The notes under the pieces were generated by a model that worked only from the letters and a program-made list of their open reading frames with translations, made no database searches and was not told the DNA's origin. From the NCBI GenBank assembly GCA_900317635.1, contig ONHN01000004.1:1-64000 (forward strand): DNA of 64,000 nucleotides. The letters run 5' to 3'. The position numbers were made by a program, and so were the translations under genes. Source of the DNA: an uncultured Prevotellaceae bacterium (GTDB taxonomy: Bacteria; Bacteroidota; Bacteroidia; Bacteroidales; Bacteroidaceae). This document shows, piece after piece, positions 26,595 to 34,221 of this stretch (position 1 is its first letter; each line of letters starts with the position of its first letter).

Positions 26595-26864
26595 TTACTT
26601 ACGCAGACCAAGCTTCTTGACGATTTCGCGGTAGCGCGTAATGTCGCGACGCTTGAGGTAGTTGAGCAATGCGCGGCGCTTGCCAACGAGCATAACGAGG
26701 GCCCTTTCAGTCGTATGATCTTTACGGTTGGCCTTCACGTGTTCCGTCAGGTGGGCAATACGGTAGGAGAACAAGGCAATCTGGCTCTCGGCGGAACCAG
26801 TATCCGTGTTGGACTTCCCGTATGTGCCAAAGATCTCTTGTTTCTTAGCTGAATCTAAGTACAT
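26595..26864 (-). CDS. rpsO: Small ribosomal subunit protein uS15
   Basis: This 89-residue primary-binding protein of the 30S platform contacts 16S rRNA. Family features are clear: GSAESQIALFSYRIAHLTEH near residue 24, KDHTTERALVMLVGKRRALL near 47 and YLKRRDITRYREIVKKLGLR at the C-terminus. Full length. A CAAAGATA box at 26920-26927 (TATCTTTG on the minus strand) is a likely promoter -7 element, giving a leader of about 50 bases. Confidence 0.98.
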   Translation of the reverse strand: MYLDSAKKQEIFGTYGKSNTDTGSAESQIALFSYRIAHLTEHVKANRKDHTTERALVMLVGKRRALLNYLKRRDITRYREIVKKLGLRK

Positions 26865-26967
26865 AATGATGAATGAGTTTGGTTGTTTTTTGTGCGCTCT
26901 CTCGAGCGCGTAGCGGCTGCAAAGATACGACTTTAGTTTTGAAGGCGTATGCTTTTTGAAAGTTTTT

Positions 26968-27909
26968 TTATTTGGCGTGGCTCTTTTTCTTCTTTTTCTG
27001 CGTTTCCTCGAAGCGGGTTTTCATCGTGTCGAGCCTTTGGGCGAGGTATGTCCTAAACTCTTTTGAGCCTACCACTTCAATGTCGTCGAGCAATCCCAGG
27101 ACGAAGCGCCCGATGCCGAGGAAGCTACAAACGTCTGTTTCGAAGAGTGTGCGCCCGTCGTCTTGAAGTTGCATCTCGCGCTCACTAAAAGGATACTCTT
27201 CGCGCAGCAGGCTGTCCGAAAGTCGCCCCAGCAGGAGCTTTACGTGGAAGCGGCGCTCGCCGCTGAAGTGGAAGAGGTCGGTGTGGAGCGCAGCGTGCCG
27301 CTCTTTGTTTTGCCACAGCAGGTCGAGCACTTCTACGCGCTCGCACCGACTGACCTTGAACGTTTTGTTCATTTGCGAGGCGAGCTCGTAGCAGCGCACC
27401 TCGCTGTTGCCCGAAAGAAAGAGGTAGGGTTCGACGATGCGGTCGGACGTTTGCTGGCTGTGGGGCGAGCTATAGCCGCGAAGGACGCAGAGGCGTTCTT
27501 CGCGCGCAGCAATATGTAGCTGCTCGATGTTGCGCGCCACGCGCTGGTCGATGCCGTGGGAGGCAAGGACCTTGGCGTCGTAGAGGTGCGAAAACTTCTC
27601 GCGCAGGCGGCGCATTTGGGGCGAATTGTCGTAAACGCTGTGGAGCAGTTGGCTAATCGTCAGCGCCTCATCGTCGGAAAAGTGCGTCTTTTCCGTGATA
27701 GCCTGAAAGAAGGGAGAGCGGTGGTCAAGCCGATAGTATTTTCCGTCCTTTTCAACGATGAAACCTGCGTCGCGGAACGCAGCGATGTAGCGGTACATCG
27801 TGCGGCGGTTGATGCCCGTCCGCTCGCACAGCTGGCTTACGGTGAGCGAGCGGTTTTGCGTCAGGAGCACCATCAGGCGCAGCTGCTTGTCAAACTTGTC
27901 TAATTCCAT
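26968..27909 (-). CDS. HTH/WYL-domain transcriptional regulator (YafY type)
   Basis: This protein of about 313 residues has an N-terminal DeoR-like winged helix (LTVSQLCERTGINRRTMYRY near residue 22) and a C-terminal WYL-type ligand-sensing domain. The WYL triad is not strictly kept; the region reads RIVEPYLFLSGNSEVRCYEL. The tail is Lys-rich. Start ATG 27909 is preferred over the upstream TTG 27921. It diverges from a small transcript with a consensus promoter only 25-60 bases away, so that transcript is a candidate target, by position only. Confidence 0.82.
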   Translation of the reverse strand: MELDKFDKQLRLMVLLTQNRSLTVSQLCERTGINRRTMYRYIAAFRDAGFIVEKDGKYYRLDHRSPFFQAITEKTHFSDDEALTISQLLHSVYDNSPQMRRLREKFSHLYDAKVLASHGIDQRVARNIEQLHIAAREERLCVLRGYSSPHSQQTSDRIVEPYLFLSGNSEVRCYELASQMNKTFKVSRCERVEVLDLLWQNKERHAALHTDLFHFSGERRFHVKLLLGRLSDSLLREEYPFSEREMQLQDDGRTLFETDVCSFLGIGRFVLGLLDDIEVVGSKEFRTYLAQRLDTMKTRFEETQKKKKKSHAK

Positions 27910-27934
27910 AATCACCGACAAAGTTGCAAAAAAA

Positions 27935-27966
27935 TTTGGTAAATTGCGAATAATTGTCTATATTTG
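27935..27966 (+). promoter_or_regulatory. Consensus promoter of a short divergent transcript
   Basis: TTTG at 27935-27938, 20-base spacer, TATATTTG at 27959-27966. Predicted transcription start is near 27973. It lies in the gap next to the WYL regulator, transcribed away from it. Confidence 0.75.
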
Positions 27967-27976
27967 CAGCGAAAAG

Positions 27977-28060
27977 ATGAAATGGAAGCGTATCAGTGCC
28001 TCCCCGCTTCCTGAAAAAACTAAGGTTGGCTTGCAGAAGGGAGGCCCGCGAGCCGTTTAA
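27977..28060 (+). CDS. 27-residue basic small ORF (uORF or first half of a frameshifted gene)
   Basis: ATG 27977 opens a 27-codon frame starting MKWKRISASPLPEKTKVG and ending GGPRAV. It lies about 4 bases after the predicted transcription start, so translation would be nearly leaderless. No ribosome-binding site is seen. Continuing one base out of frame at GTT-TAA leads into sequence encoding NHLGGPAMNENEL, the next small ORF, so a +1 shift would fuse the two. No known family. Reality of translation is uncertain. Confidence 0.35.
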   Translation: MKWKRISASPLPEKTKVGLQKGGPRAV

Positions 28061-28079
28061 TCATTTAGGAGGTCCCGCT

Positions 28080-28193
28080 ATGAACGAGAATGAACTTCAG
28101 TACCAAAGCGACTACGAACTAGACAATGAGTACAATTGCGAGCAGGACGACCTCTACACATCGTCTGCCGTATCTTCTGTGTGGTATAGCTAA
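28080..28193 (+). CDS. 37-residue acidic small protein
   Basis: ATG 28080 is preceded by a strong Shine-Dalgarno-like AGGAGG at 28068-28073, rare in this window. The product starts MNENELQYQSDYELDNEY and ends SSVWYS; it is strongly acidic with many Tyr, and has no signal peptide. The transcript has its own consensus promoter (27935-27966) and a strong terminator (28221-28267), making this a self-contained small gene. It does not share the RGGGW motif of the other acidic peptides. Function unknown. Confidence 0.55.
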   Translation: MNENELQYQSDYELDNEYNCEQDDLYTSSAVSSVWYS

Positions 28194-28220
28194 AGAGCTG
28201 GCTACATAGTATTTCGCAGC

Positions 28221-28267
28221 AAAAACGTGCGCAGCAGGCTTCGGCCTTGTCTGCGCACGTTTTTTTG
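28221..28267 (+). terminator. Strong rho-independent terminator after the small ORFs
   Basis: AAAAACGTGCGCAG at 28221-28234 pairs with CTGCGCACGTTTTT at 28251-28264 within a run of seven T residues. Confidence 0.85.
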
Positions 28268-28343
28268 TACCTTCTGGCCTCGGCGCACGGCTTTGCAGGG
28301 CGGGGTGAAAGGCCGGCGGGCGGCGCGGGGGGCTTGTCCGTGA

Positions 28344-28431
28344 AATTCCATGCGGGGATGGAAAAAAATCCATGCCCGCATGGACTGCGCTCCATGCCCG
28401 TGTGGAATTAATTCCATCGCCGCATGGAATT
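28344..28431. repeat. Four tandem imperfect palindromes containing CCATGC...GCATGGA
   Basis: Four units of about 21-23 bp start near 28345, 28368, 28390 and 28411. Each has the form TCCATGCCCGCATGGA or a close variant, with the last extended to AATTCCATCGCCGCATGGAATT. There is no ORF with family resemblance. The array could be a multi-site operator or a structured RNA/DNA element. Nothing else is seen in 28268-28546. Confidence 0.6.
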
Positions 28432-28546
28432 TTGTGCACGGCGCAGTGTGCACGTTTCGGTGCGCCCTCTGGTGAACGCTTGTTGGCTTATGCGTAAAAA
28501 GAAAACCGCTGCCCGTTTTAACGGGACAGCGGGCGATGAAGAAAAG

Positions 28547-28620
28547 TAGCGCGGGGGGGTCACGATCCCTCGACCTCAGGATTATGAATCCTGCGCTCTA
28601 ACCAGCTGAGCTACCGCGCC
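28547..28620 (-). tRNA. tRNA-Met (anticodon CAT), possibly tRNA-Ile2
   Basis: On the minus strand GGCGCGG (28620-28614) pairs with CCGCGCT (28554-28548). The anticodon arm is CAGGA-TTCATAA-TCCTG with CAT. The T arm reads GAGGG-ATCGTGA-CCCCC: it has an A-C mismatch and loop ATCGTGA instead of TTCGAxT. CAT can also be the precursor of lysidine-modified tRNA-Ile2, which sequence alone does not exclude. CCA is not encoded. Confidence 0.85.
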
Positions 28621-28652
28621 AACAACAAACGTTTTCGTGTCATTTGCGGCTG

Positions 28653-28684
28653 CAAAGATACGACGAGATGGAGAAACTGCCAAA
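28653..28684 (-). promoter_or_regulatory. Consensus promoter of tRNA-Met
   Basis: On the minus strand TTTG (28684-28681), 20-base spacer, TATCTTTG (28660-28653). The promoter lies about 33 bases upstream of the mature tRNA. Confidence 0.8.
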
Positions 28685-28884
28685 CTTTTTCTCAACTTTT
28701 TTCGTTTCGCTTGCTTCCTGTCGCCCTTTTGAGGTGTAAGGAGGGCGTGCATAAGTAAGTGCTTGCGGCGCGGCTGAAAAGTTTTTTGGCTTAAAAACGT
28801 AAGGAAATAGGGCGGGCGTTTGGGGTTTCAGTGCGTTTGGCGTATTTTCGCGCAGAAATTAGAAAAGCAGTAAAAAGCCTCTTT

Positions 28885-31704
28885 ATGGAATACAACTTCA
28901 AGGAACTCGAAGCCCGCTGGCAAGCGCAGTGGGCCGCCGAAGGCACCTATCGCGTCAGCGAGGATGCTTCGCGCCCTAAATTCTACGTGCTTAACATGTT
29001 TCCGTATCCCAGCGGTGCGGGCCTGCACGTGGGTCATCCGCTTGGCTACATAGCCTCCGACATTTACGCGCGCTACAAGCGCATGCGCGGTTACAACGTC
29101 CTGAACCCCATGGGCTACGACGCTTACGGCCTGCCCGCCGAGCAGTATGCCATACAAACGGGTCAGCACCCCGCCAAGACGACCGACCAAAACATTGCGC
29201 GCTATCGCAGTCAGCTCGACAAGATAGGCTTCTCGTTCGACTGGAGCCGCGAGGTGCGCACGTGCGACCCGCAGTATTACCACTGGACGCAATGGGCGTT
29301 TCGCAAGATGTTCCTTTCGTTCTATTGCAACAAGTGCAGGAGCGCTCAGCCCATAGAGAAGCTGATTAGCTACTTCGATGAGCATGGCACCGAGGGCCTT
29401 GACGCGGCATGCAGCGAAGAGCTCTCATTCACCGCTGCCGAGTGGAAGGCGATGGACGAGGGAAAGCAGCAGGACGTTTTGATGAACTACCGCATGGCCT
29501 ACTTGGGCGAGACGATGGTGAACTGGTGTCCGCAGCTGGGCACGGTGCTGGCCAACGACGAAGTGGTTGACGGCGTGAGCGTTCGCGGCGGTTACCCCGT
29601 AGAGCAGAAGCGCATGAAGCAGTGGTGCTTGCGCGTGAGTGCGTACGCTCAACGTTTGCTTGACGGTTTGGAAACGATAGACTGGACCGACTCGTTGAAA
29701 GAGACGCAACGCAATTGGATAGGCCGCAGCGAAGGCACCGAGATGCAGTTTAAGGTGGCTGGTCGCGACGACTTCGCGTTCACCATCTTTACTACGCGCG
29801 CCGACACCATCTTTGGTGTGACGTTTATGGTGCTGGCTCCCGAAAGCGAGCTCGTAGCTTCGTTGACAACGGAGGAGCAACGCGCCGAAGTGGAGGCCTA
29901 CCTTGAAGCCACGTGTAAACGCACGGAGCGCGAGCGCATTAGCGACCGCCGCGTGACGGGCGTGTTCTCGGGCAGCTACGCCATCAATCCGTTTACCGAC
30001 GAAGAGATACCCATTTGGATTAGCGACTACGTCCTGGCTGGCTACGGCACGGGTGCCATTATGGCCGTGCCCGCCCACGACAGCCGCGACTATGCCTTTG
30101 CTAAACATTTCAACCTCCCCATCGTGCCCCTGATTGAGGGTTGCGACGTGAGCGAGGAGAGTTTCGATGCGAAAGAGGGCATTGTCTGCAACAGCCACAG
30201 CAGCAAGTTCAGCCTTGACGGCTTGAGTGTGAAGGAAGCCATTGCAGCGACGAAGAAATACGTGACGGAGCAGGGCCTTGGTCGCGTGAAGGTGAACTAC
30301 CGTTTGCGCGATGCCATCTTCTCGCGCCAGCGCTATTGGGGCGAACCCTTCCCTGTATACTACAAAGGCGGTCGGCCTCAGATGCTACCCGAAGAATGCT
30401 TGCCGCTCGAGTTGCCCGAAGTGGATAAATTCCTGCCTACCGAGACGGGCGAACCGCCCCTTGGCAACGCGCAACTATGGGCGTGGGACGAGGTGCAGAA
30501 GAAGGTGGTTGACAAAGCCCTCGTTGACGGTAAGACCGTATTTCCGTTGGAGCTTTCGACGATGCCTGGCTTTGCTGGCAGCAGTGCCTACTACCTGCGC
30601 TATATGGATCCCCGCAACGATGAGGCCCTCGTAGGCAAGGAGGCCGACAGTTACTGGCGCAGTGTGGACCTCTACGTAGGCGGTTCGGAGCATGCCACGG
30701 GCCACTTGATTTACTCGCGTTTCTGGAACAAGTTCCTCTTCGACCTCGGCGTGAGCTGTGAAGAAGAGCCTTTCCGCAAGCTCGTGAACCAAGGCATGAT
30801 ACAAGGTCGTTCCAACTTCGTTTATCGCATCAAGGACACCAACACTTTCGTCAGCCTCGGTCTGAAAGACCAGTACGAGACAACGCCGATACACGTTGAC
30901 GTCAACATCGTTGAGAACGATGTGCTCGACGTGGACGCTTTCCGCCAGTGGCGCCCCGAATACGCCGATGCGGAGTTCGTGCTTGAGGACGGCAAATACG
31001 TCTGCGGCTGGGCCGTAGAGAAGATGTCGAAGTCGATGTTCAACGTGGTCAATCCCGACCTCATCGTTGAGAAATACGGTGCCGACACGCTGCGCATCTA
31101 CGAAATGTTCCTTGGCCCCATCAACCAGAGTAAGCCGTGGGACAGCAACGGCATTGATGGTTCGTTCCGTTTCCTGCGTAAGTTCTGGAACCTCTTCTTT
31201 GAGGGTGAGGCCGTTGCCGTGAGCGACGTAGCACCGACGAAGGAAAACCTGAAATCGTTGCATAAGCTCATTAAGAAAGTGACGGAGGACATCGAAGTGT
31301 TCTCCTACAACACCAGCGTGCCCGCCTTCATGGTAGCCACGTCGGAACTCTCGCAGCAGAAGTGTCGCAGCCGGGAGGTGCTGGAAGGTTGCCTTGTGCT
31401 GTTGGCACCCTTTGCCCCCCACATTTGCGAAGAGCTGTGGCACCGCATTGGGCACGAAACAACCATTTTCGACGCCGCGTGGCCCGCGTTCGACGAGAAG
31501 TTCCTTAAGGAAGACACGCTGACGCTGCCCGTGAGCTTCAATGGCAAGACGCGCTACACCATCGACGTAGCCGCCGACGCCGCGAAAGAAGACGTTGAGA
31601 AGCAGGCTCTTGCCCACGAGGCCGCTGCCCGCTATTTGGAGGGAAAGACCGTCGTGAAGGTGATTGTCGTTCCTGGGCGCATTGTCAACGTGGTGATAAA
31701 ATAG
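28885..31704 (+). CDS. leuS: Leucyl-tRNA synthetase
   Basis: This class I aminoacyl-tRNA synthetase of about 939 residues charges tRNA-Leu in the cytoplasm. The HIGH-type motif is [14 protein letters not shown] (near residues 42-56), the CP1 editing domain carries [18 protein letters not shown] (near 305-322) and the KMSKS loop is [13 protein letters not shown] (near 713). ATG 28885 is the start that gives the usual [14 protein letters not shown]-terminus. It leads a cluster with YitT-family, fucosyltransferase-like, rdgB and porZ genes. Confidence 0.97.
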   Translation: MEYNFKELEARWQAQWAAEGTYRVSEDASRPKFYVLNMFPYPSGAGLHVGHPLGYIASDIYARYKRMRGYNVLNPMGYDAYGLPAEQYAIQTGQHPAKTTDQNIARYRSQLDKIGFSFDWSREVRTCDPQYYHWTQWAFRKMFLSFYCNKCRSAQPIEKLISYFDEHGTEGLDAACSEELSFTAAEWKAMDEGKQQDVLMNYRMAYLGETMVNWCPQLGTVLANDEVVDGVSVRGGYPVEQKRMKQWCLRVSAYAQRLLDGLETIDWTDSLKETQRNWIGRSEGTEMQFKVAGRDDFAFTIFTTRADTIFGVTFMVLAPESELVASLTTEEQRAEVEAYLEATCKRTERERISDRRVTGVFSGSYAINPFTDEEIPIWISDYVLAGYGTGAIMAVPAHDSRDYAFAKHFNLPIVPLIEGCDVSEESFDAKEGIVCNSHSSKFSLDGLSVKEAIAATKKYVTEQGLGRVKVNYRLRDAIFSRQRYWGEPFPVYYKGGRPQMLPEECLPLELPEVDKFLPTETGEPPLGNAQLWAWDEVQKKVVDKALVDGKTVFPLELSTMPGFAGSSAYYLRYMDPRNDEALVGKEADSYWRSVDLYVGGSEHATGHLIYSRFWNKFLFDLGVSCEEEPFRKLVNQGMIQGRSNFVYRIKDTNTFVSLGLKDQYETTPIHVDVNIVENDVLDVDAFRQWRPEYADAEFVLEDGKYVCGWAVEKMSKSMFNVVNPDLIVEKYGADTLRIYEMFLGPINQSKPWDSNGIDGSFRFLRKFWNLFFEGEAVAVSDVAPTKENLKSLHKLIKKVTEDIEVFSYNTSVPAFMVATSELSQQKCRSREVLEGCLVLLAPFAPHICEELWHRIGHETTIFDAAWPAFDEKFLKEDTLTLPVSFNGKTRYTIDVAADAAKEDVEKQALAHEAAARYLEGKTVVKVIVVPGRIVNVVIK

Positions 31705-31729
31705 TTAGATGCATAAAACCTACATATCT

Positions 31730-32713
31730 ATGTCTTTACAAATAAAGCAAAGCATTTTTCGCGAGGCCCGCGACTATGTGTTTATCACGATAGGCCTGAT
31801 TATGTATGCCGTAGGTGTGAACGCCTTCCATATCCCCTACCAGATTACGAGTGGGGGCGTGGCAGGTATTGGTGCGCTGTTGTTCTATGGTTTCAACTTC
31901 CCGCAGGCTTATACGTTTTTTATTATCAACTGTGTGTTGTTGATACTGGCCATTAAGGTGCTGGGTTGGAAATTCTGCATCAAGACCATTTATGCCGTTG
32001 TCGTGCTGACCATTCTGTTGGAGCTTGTGCGTCGCGGTTTTGTATGGTATGGCGAAATGCATCAGGACGAGTTCGTGCTGAGTCCGAACCGCATGCCGCA
32101 GTTTGTGAAGGACAACGCGTTCATGTCGGCCATTTTGGGCGCTTCCATCGAGGGCGTAGGTTTGGGCATCGTCTTCCTCAACAACGGTTCGACGGGCGGC
32201 ACGGACATCATTGCCGCCATCGTCAACAAATATCGCGACGTGACGCTGGGGCAGGTCATCATGCTCTTTGATATCCTCATCATCTCCAGTAGCGGTTTGC
32301 TGCCAGGCATGGGCATTTCGCAAATGCTTTACGGCTACTGCACGCTCATCATTACGAGCATCATGCTCGACTACGTGGTGGAGAGCGGGCGCCAATCGGT
32401 GCAGTTCTTCATCTTTTCGCGTAAGTACGACCAAATAGCCGATGCCATCACGTCCACGGGGCGCGGTGTCACCGTCTTGCAAGGCGAGGGTTGGTACACC
32501 CACACGGAGCGCAAAGTGCTCGTTGTATTGGCTAAGAAACGCGAAAGCACCGACATCTTCCGCTTCATCAAGAGTGTTGACCCCGATGCCTTCGTGTCGC
32601 AGAGTAAGGTGATAGGCGTGTTTGGCGAAGGCTTCGACCACATCAAGGTGAAAGCCGAGAAAAAGAAGAAGCAAGCGCAAGCCCTTGCAGTGGAGGCTGA
32701 GGGCAAGGCTTGA
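31730..32713 (+). CDS. YitT-family (DUF161/DUF2179) membrane protein
   Basis: This protein of about 327 residues has five to six N-terminal transmembrane helices and a C-terminal cytoplasmic DUF2179 domain. Family motifs include ITSGGVAGIGALLFY near residue 35, NNGSTGGTDIIAAIVN near 155 and, in the soluble domain, GRGVTVLQGEGWYTHTERKV near 242. The biochemical role of the family is not established. ATG 31730 is preferred. It starts 25 bases after leuS. Confidence 0.9.
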   Translation: MSLQIKQSIFREARDYVFITIGLIMYAVGVNAFHIPYQITSGGVAGIGALLFYGFNFPQAYTFFIINCVLLILAIKVLGWKFCIKTIYAVVVLTILLELVRRGFVWYGEMHQDEFVLSPNRMPQFVKDNAFMSAILGASIEGVGLGIVFLNNGSTGGTDIIAAIVNKYRDVTLGQVIMLFDILIISSSGLLPGMGISQMLYGYCTLIITSIMLDYVVESGRQSVQFFIFSRKYDQIADAITSTGRGVTVLQGEGWYTHTERKVLVVLAKKRESTDIFRFIKSVDPDAFVSQSKVIGVFGEGFDHIKVKAEKKKKQAQALAVEAEGKA

Positions 32714-32718
32714 CCCCT

Positions 32719-33567
32719 ATGAAGCGACTCACCGTAGTGCCCCACGGCGGACTGTGCAACCGCCTGCGCGTGTTGCTTTCCGCTCTGCACGTCAGTCGTC
32801 AGTTGACCGACGTGCAGGTTGACGTGGTGTGGGCGCGGCGTGCTGAGTGTGGGGCCGACTTTGCGGCGCTGTTTCAGCCGATAAAAGGCGAGGGCTTCGG
32901 CGTGCGGCGCGGTGCGTTTTGGCTTACGCCCGTCAATCGGCGCAATGCGCATGTGCCCGCCCTGCTTCGCTCCTGTCGGTTCGACAAGCAAATTGCCCTC
33001 TACCATCCCAGCCGCGACGAGGGCGTTGAGGCCTTATTGCAGCGCTACGATAGGCTGTATCTCTCCACGCCCTACGCGCTCTGTCCCTATCCGCCCGCTT
33101 TAGCGCAACAGTTGCGGCCCACAGCGGCGTTGCAAGCTGAAATCGACGCATGCTTACAGCGCTTCGGGCTGGACGCTTCTGCACCATCTTTAGGCGTGCA
33201 CATACGGCGCACCGACAACGTGCAGGCCCAAGCCGTCAGTACGCTCGAGGCGTTCAGGGAAGGCATTCGGCAGTTCTTGCAGCACTATCCGCAGGGCATC
33301 GTCTTCGTGGCCTCCGACGAGCCAGTCGTGGCCACGGCATTGGCCGCAACGTTTGGCGAGGCCGTGCGTTTTCGGCCTGCTGAAAGCGTCCAGCGCGCTC
33401 GAAGCGAAGACATTATGGGGGCCGTGGTGGACCTCTACGTTTTGTCGGCCTGCACCTACGTGCTGGGCAGCTACTGGAGCAGCTTCAGCGACATGGCCGC
33501 CGAGTTGGGCGGCAAGGAGCTGATAGTGGCAGGAAAGAGCAACATTAAAGACTTTATCAGATCATGA
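32719..33567 (+). CDS. Fucosyltransferase-like protein (NodZ/FUT8-type motif)
   Basis: This 282-residue protein starts [20 protein letters not shown], the usual N-terminus of GT-B fucosyltransferase-like proteins with a nucleotide-binding GGLxNR. The central [12 protein letters not shown] matches the GDP-fucose-binding HxRRxD motif of alpha-1,6-fucosyltransferases. The C-terminal [20 protein letters not shown] fits the donor-site motif. It lies 5 bases after the YitT gene and overlaps rdgB by 4 bases, an insertion into an otherwise housekeeping cluster. Acceptor unknown; activity not proven. Confidence 0.72.
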   Translation: MKRLTVVPHGGLCNRLRVLLSALHVSRQLTDVQVDVVWARRAECGADFAALFQPIKGEGFGVRRGAFWLTPVNRRNAHVPALLRSCRFDKQIALYHPSRDEGVEALLQRYDRLYLSTPYALCPYPPALAQQLRPTAALQAEIDACLQRFGLDASAPSLGVHIRRTDNVQAQAVSTLEAFREGIRQFLQHYPQGIVFVASDEPVVATALAATFGEAVRFRPAESVQRARSEDIMGAVVDLYVLSACTYVLGSYWSSFSDMAAELGGKELIVAGKSNIKDFIRS

Positions 33568-34178
33568 AAACAGAACAGCCTACAAGCGCAGTTCGCACGC
33601 TTGTCTTCGCTACGAACAACGAGCACAAACTTAGCGAGGTGCGCGACATCTTTGGCTCGCGCTATCGCATCTTGAGCCTATCCGACATAGGCTGTCATGC
33701 CGACATCCCCGAAACAGCCGAAACCCTTGAAGGCAACGCCCTGCAAAAGGTGCAGTATGTGCATCAGCACTACGGGCTGGACTGCTTTGCCGACGATACG
33801 GGCCTTGAAGTTGATGCCTTGGACGGCCGGCCTGGCGTGCATACGGCGCGCTATGCCTTCGCCGACCGCCACGACCCCGAGGCCAACACCACCAAACTCC
33901 TTGGCGAATTAGAAAAAAAATCTAACCGCAAGGCACGATTTCGTACCGTTATCGCGTTAGTATATAAGGGAGAGCTACAGTTCTTCGACGGTCGCGTGGA
34001 AGGCACGATAACGACAAGCCGCCGCGGGACGCAAGGCTTTGGCTACGACCCCGTTTTTCAGCCCGACGGCTACGAAGAGACGTTTGCCGAACTGGGCGTA
34101 GAGGTTAAAAACCGCATCAGCCATCGCGCCCGTGCCGTGGCCAAACTCGTTGAGTTCTTAGGGAGTCAACCCGCGTAG
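33564..34178 (+). CDS. rdgB: RdgB/HAM1 family non-canonical purine NTP pyrophosphatase
   Basis: This 204-residue enzyme hydrolyses dITP, ITP and XTP to the monophosphate and pyrophosphate, keeping deaminated purines out of nucleic acids. Motifs are [18 protein letters not shown] near residue 13, [14 protein letters not shown] near 51, [20 protein letters not shown] near 74, GFGYDPVF near 155 and ISHRARA near 185. Its ATGA overlaps the stop of the fucosyltransferase-like gene. Confidence 0.95.
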   Translation: MKTEQPTSAVRTLVFATNNEHKLSEVRDIFGSRYRILSLSDIGCHADIPETAETLEGNALQKVQYVHQHYGLDCFADDTGLEVDALDGRPGVHTARYAFADRHDPEANTTKLLGELEKKSNRKARFRTVIALVYKGELQFFDGRVEGTITTSRRGTQGFGYDPVFQPDGYEETFAELGVEVKNRISHRARAVAKLVEFLGSQPA

Positions 34179-34221
34179 TGCTCAGCGCCGCCTATCAACC
34201 CACTTAACGCTTGTTTCTATT

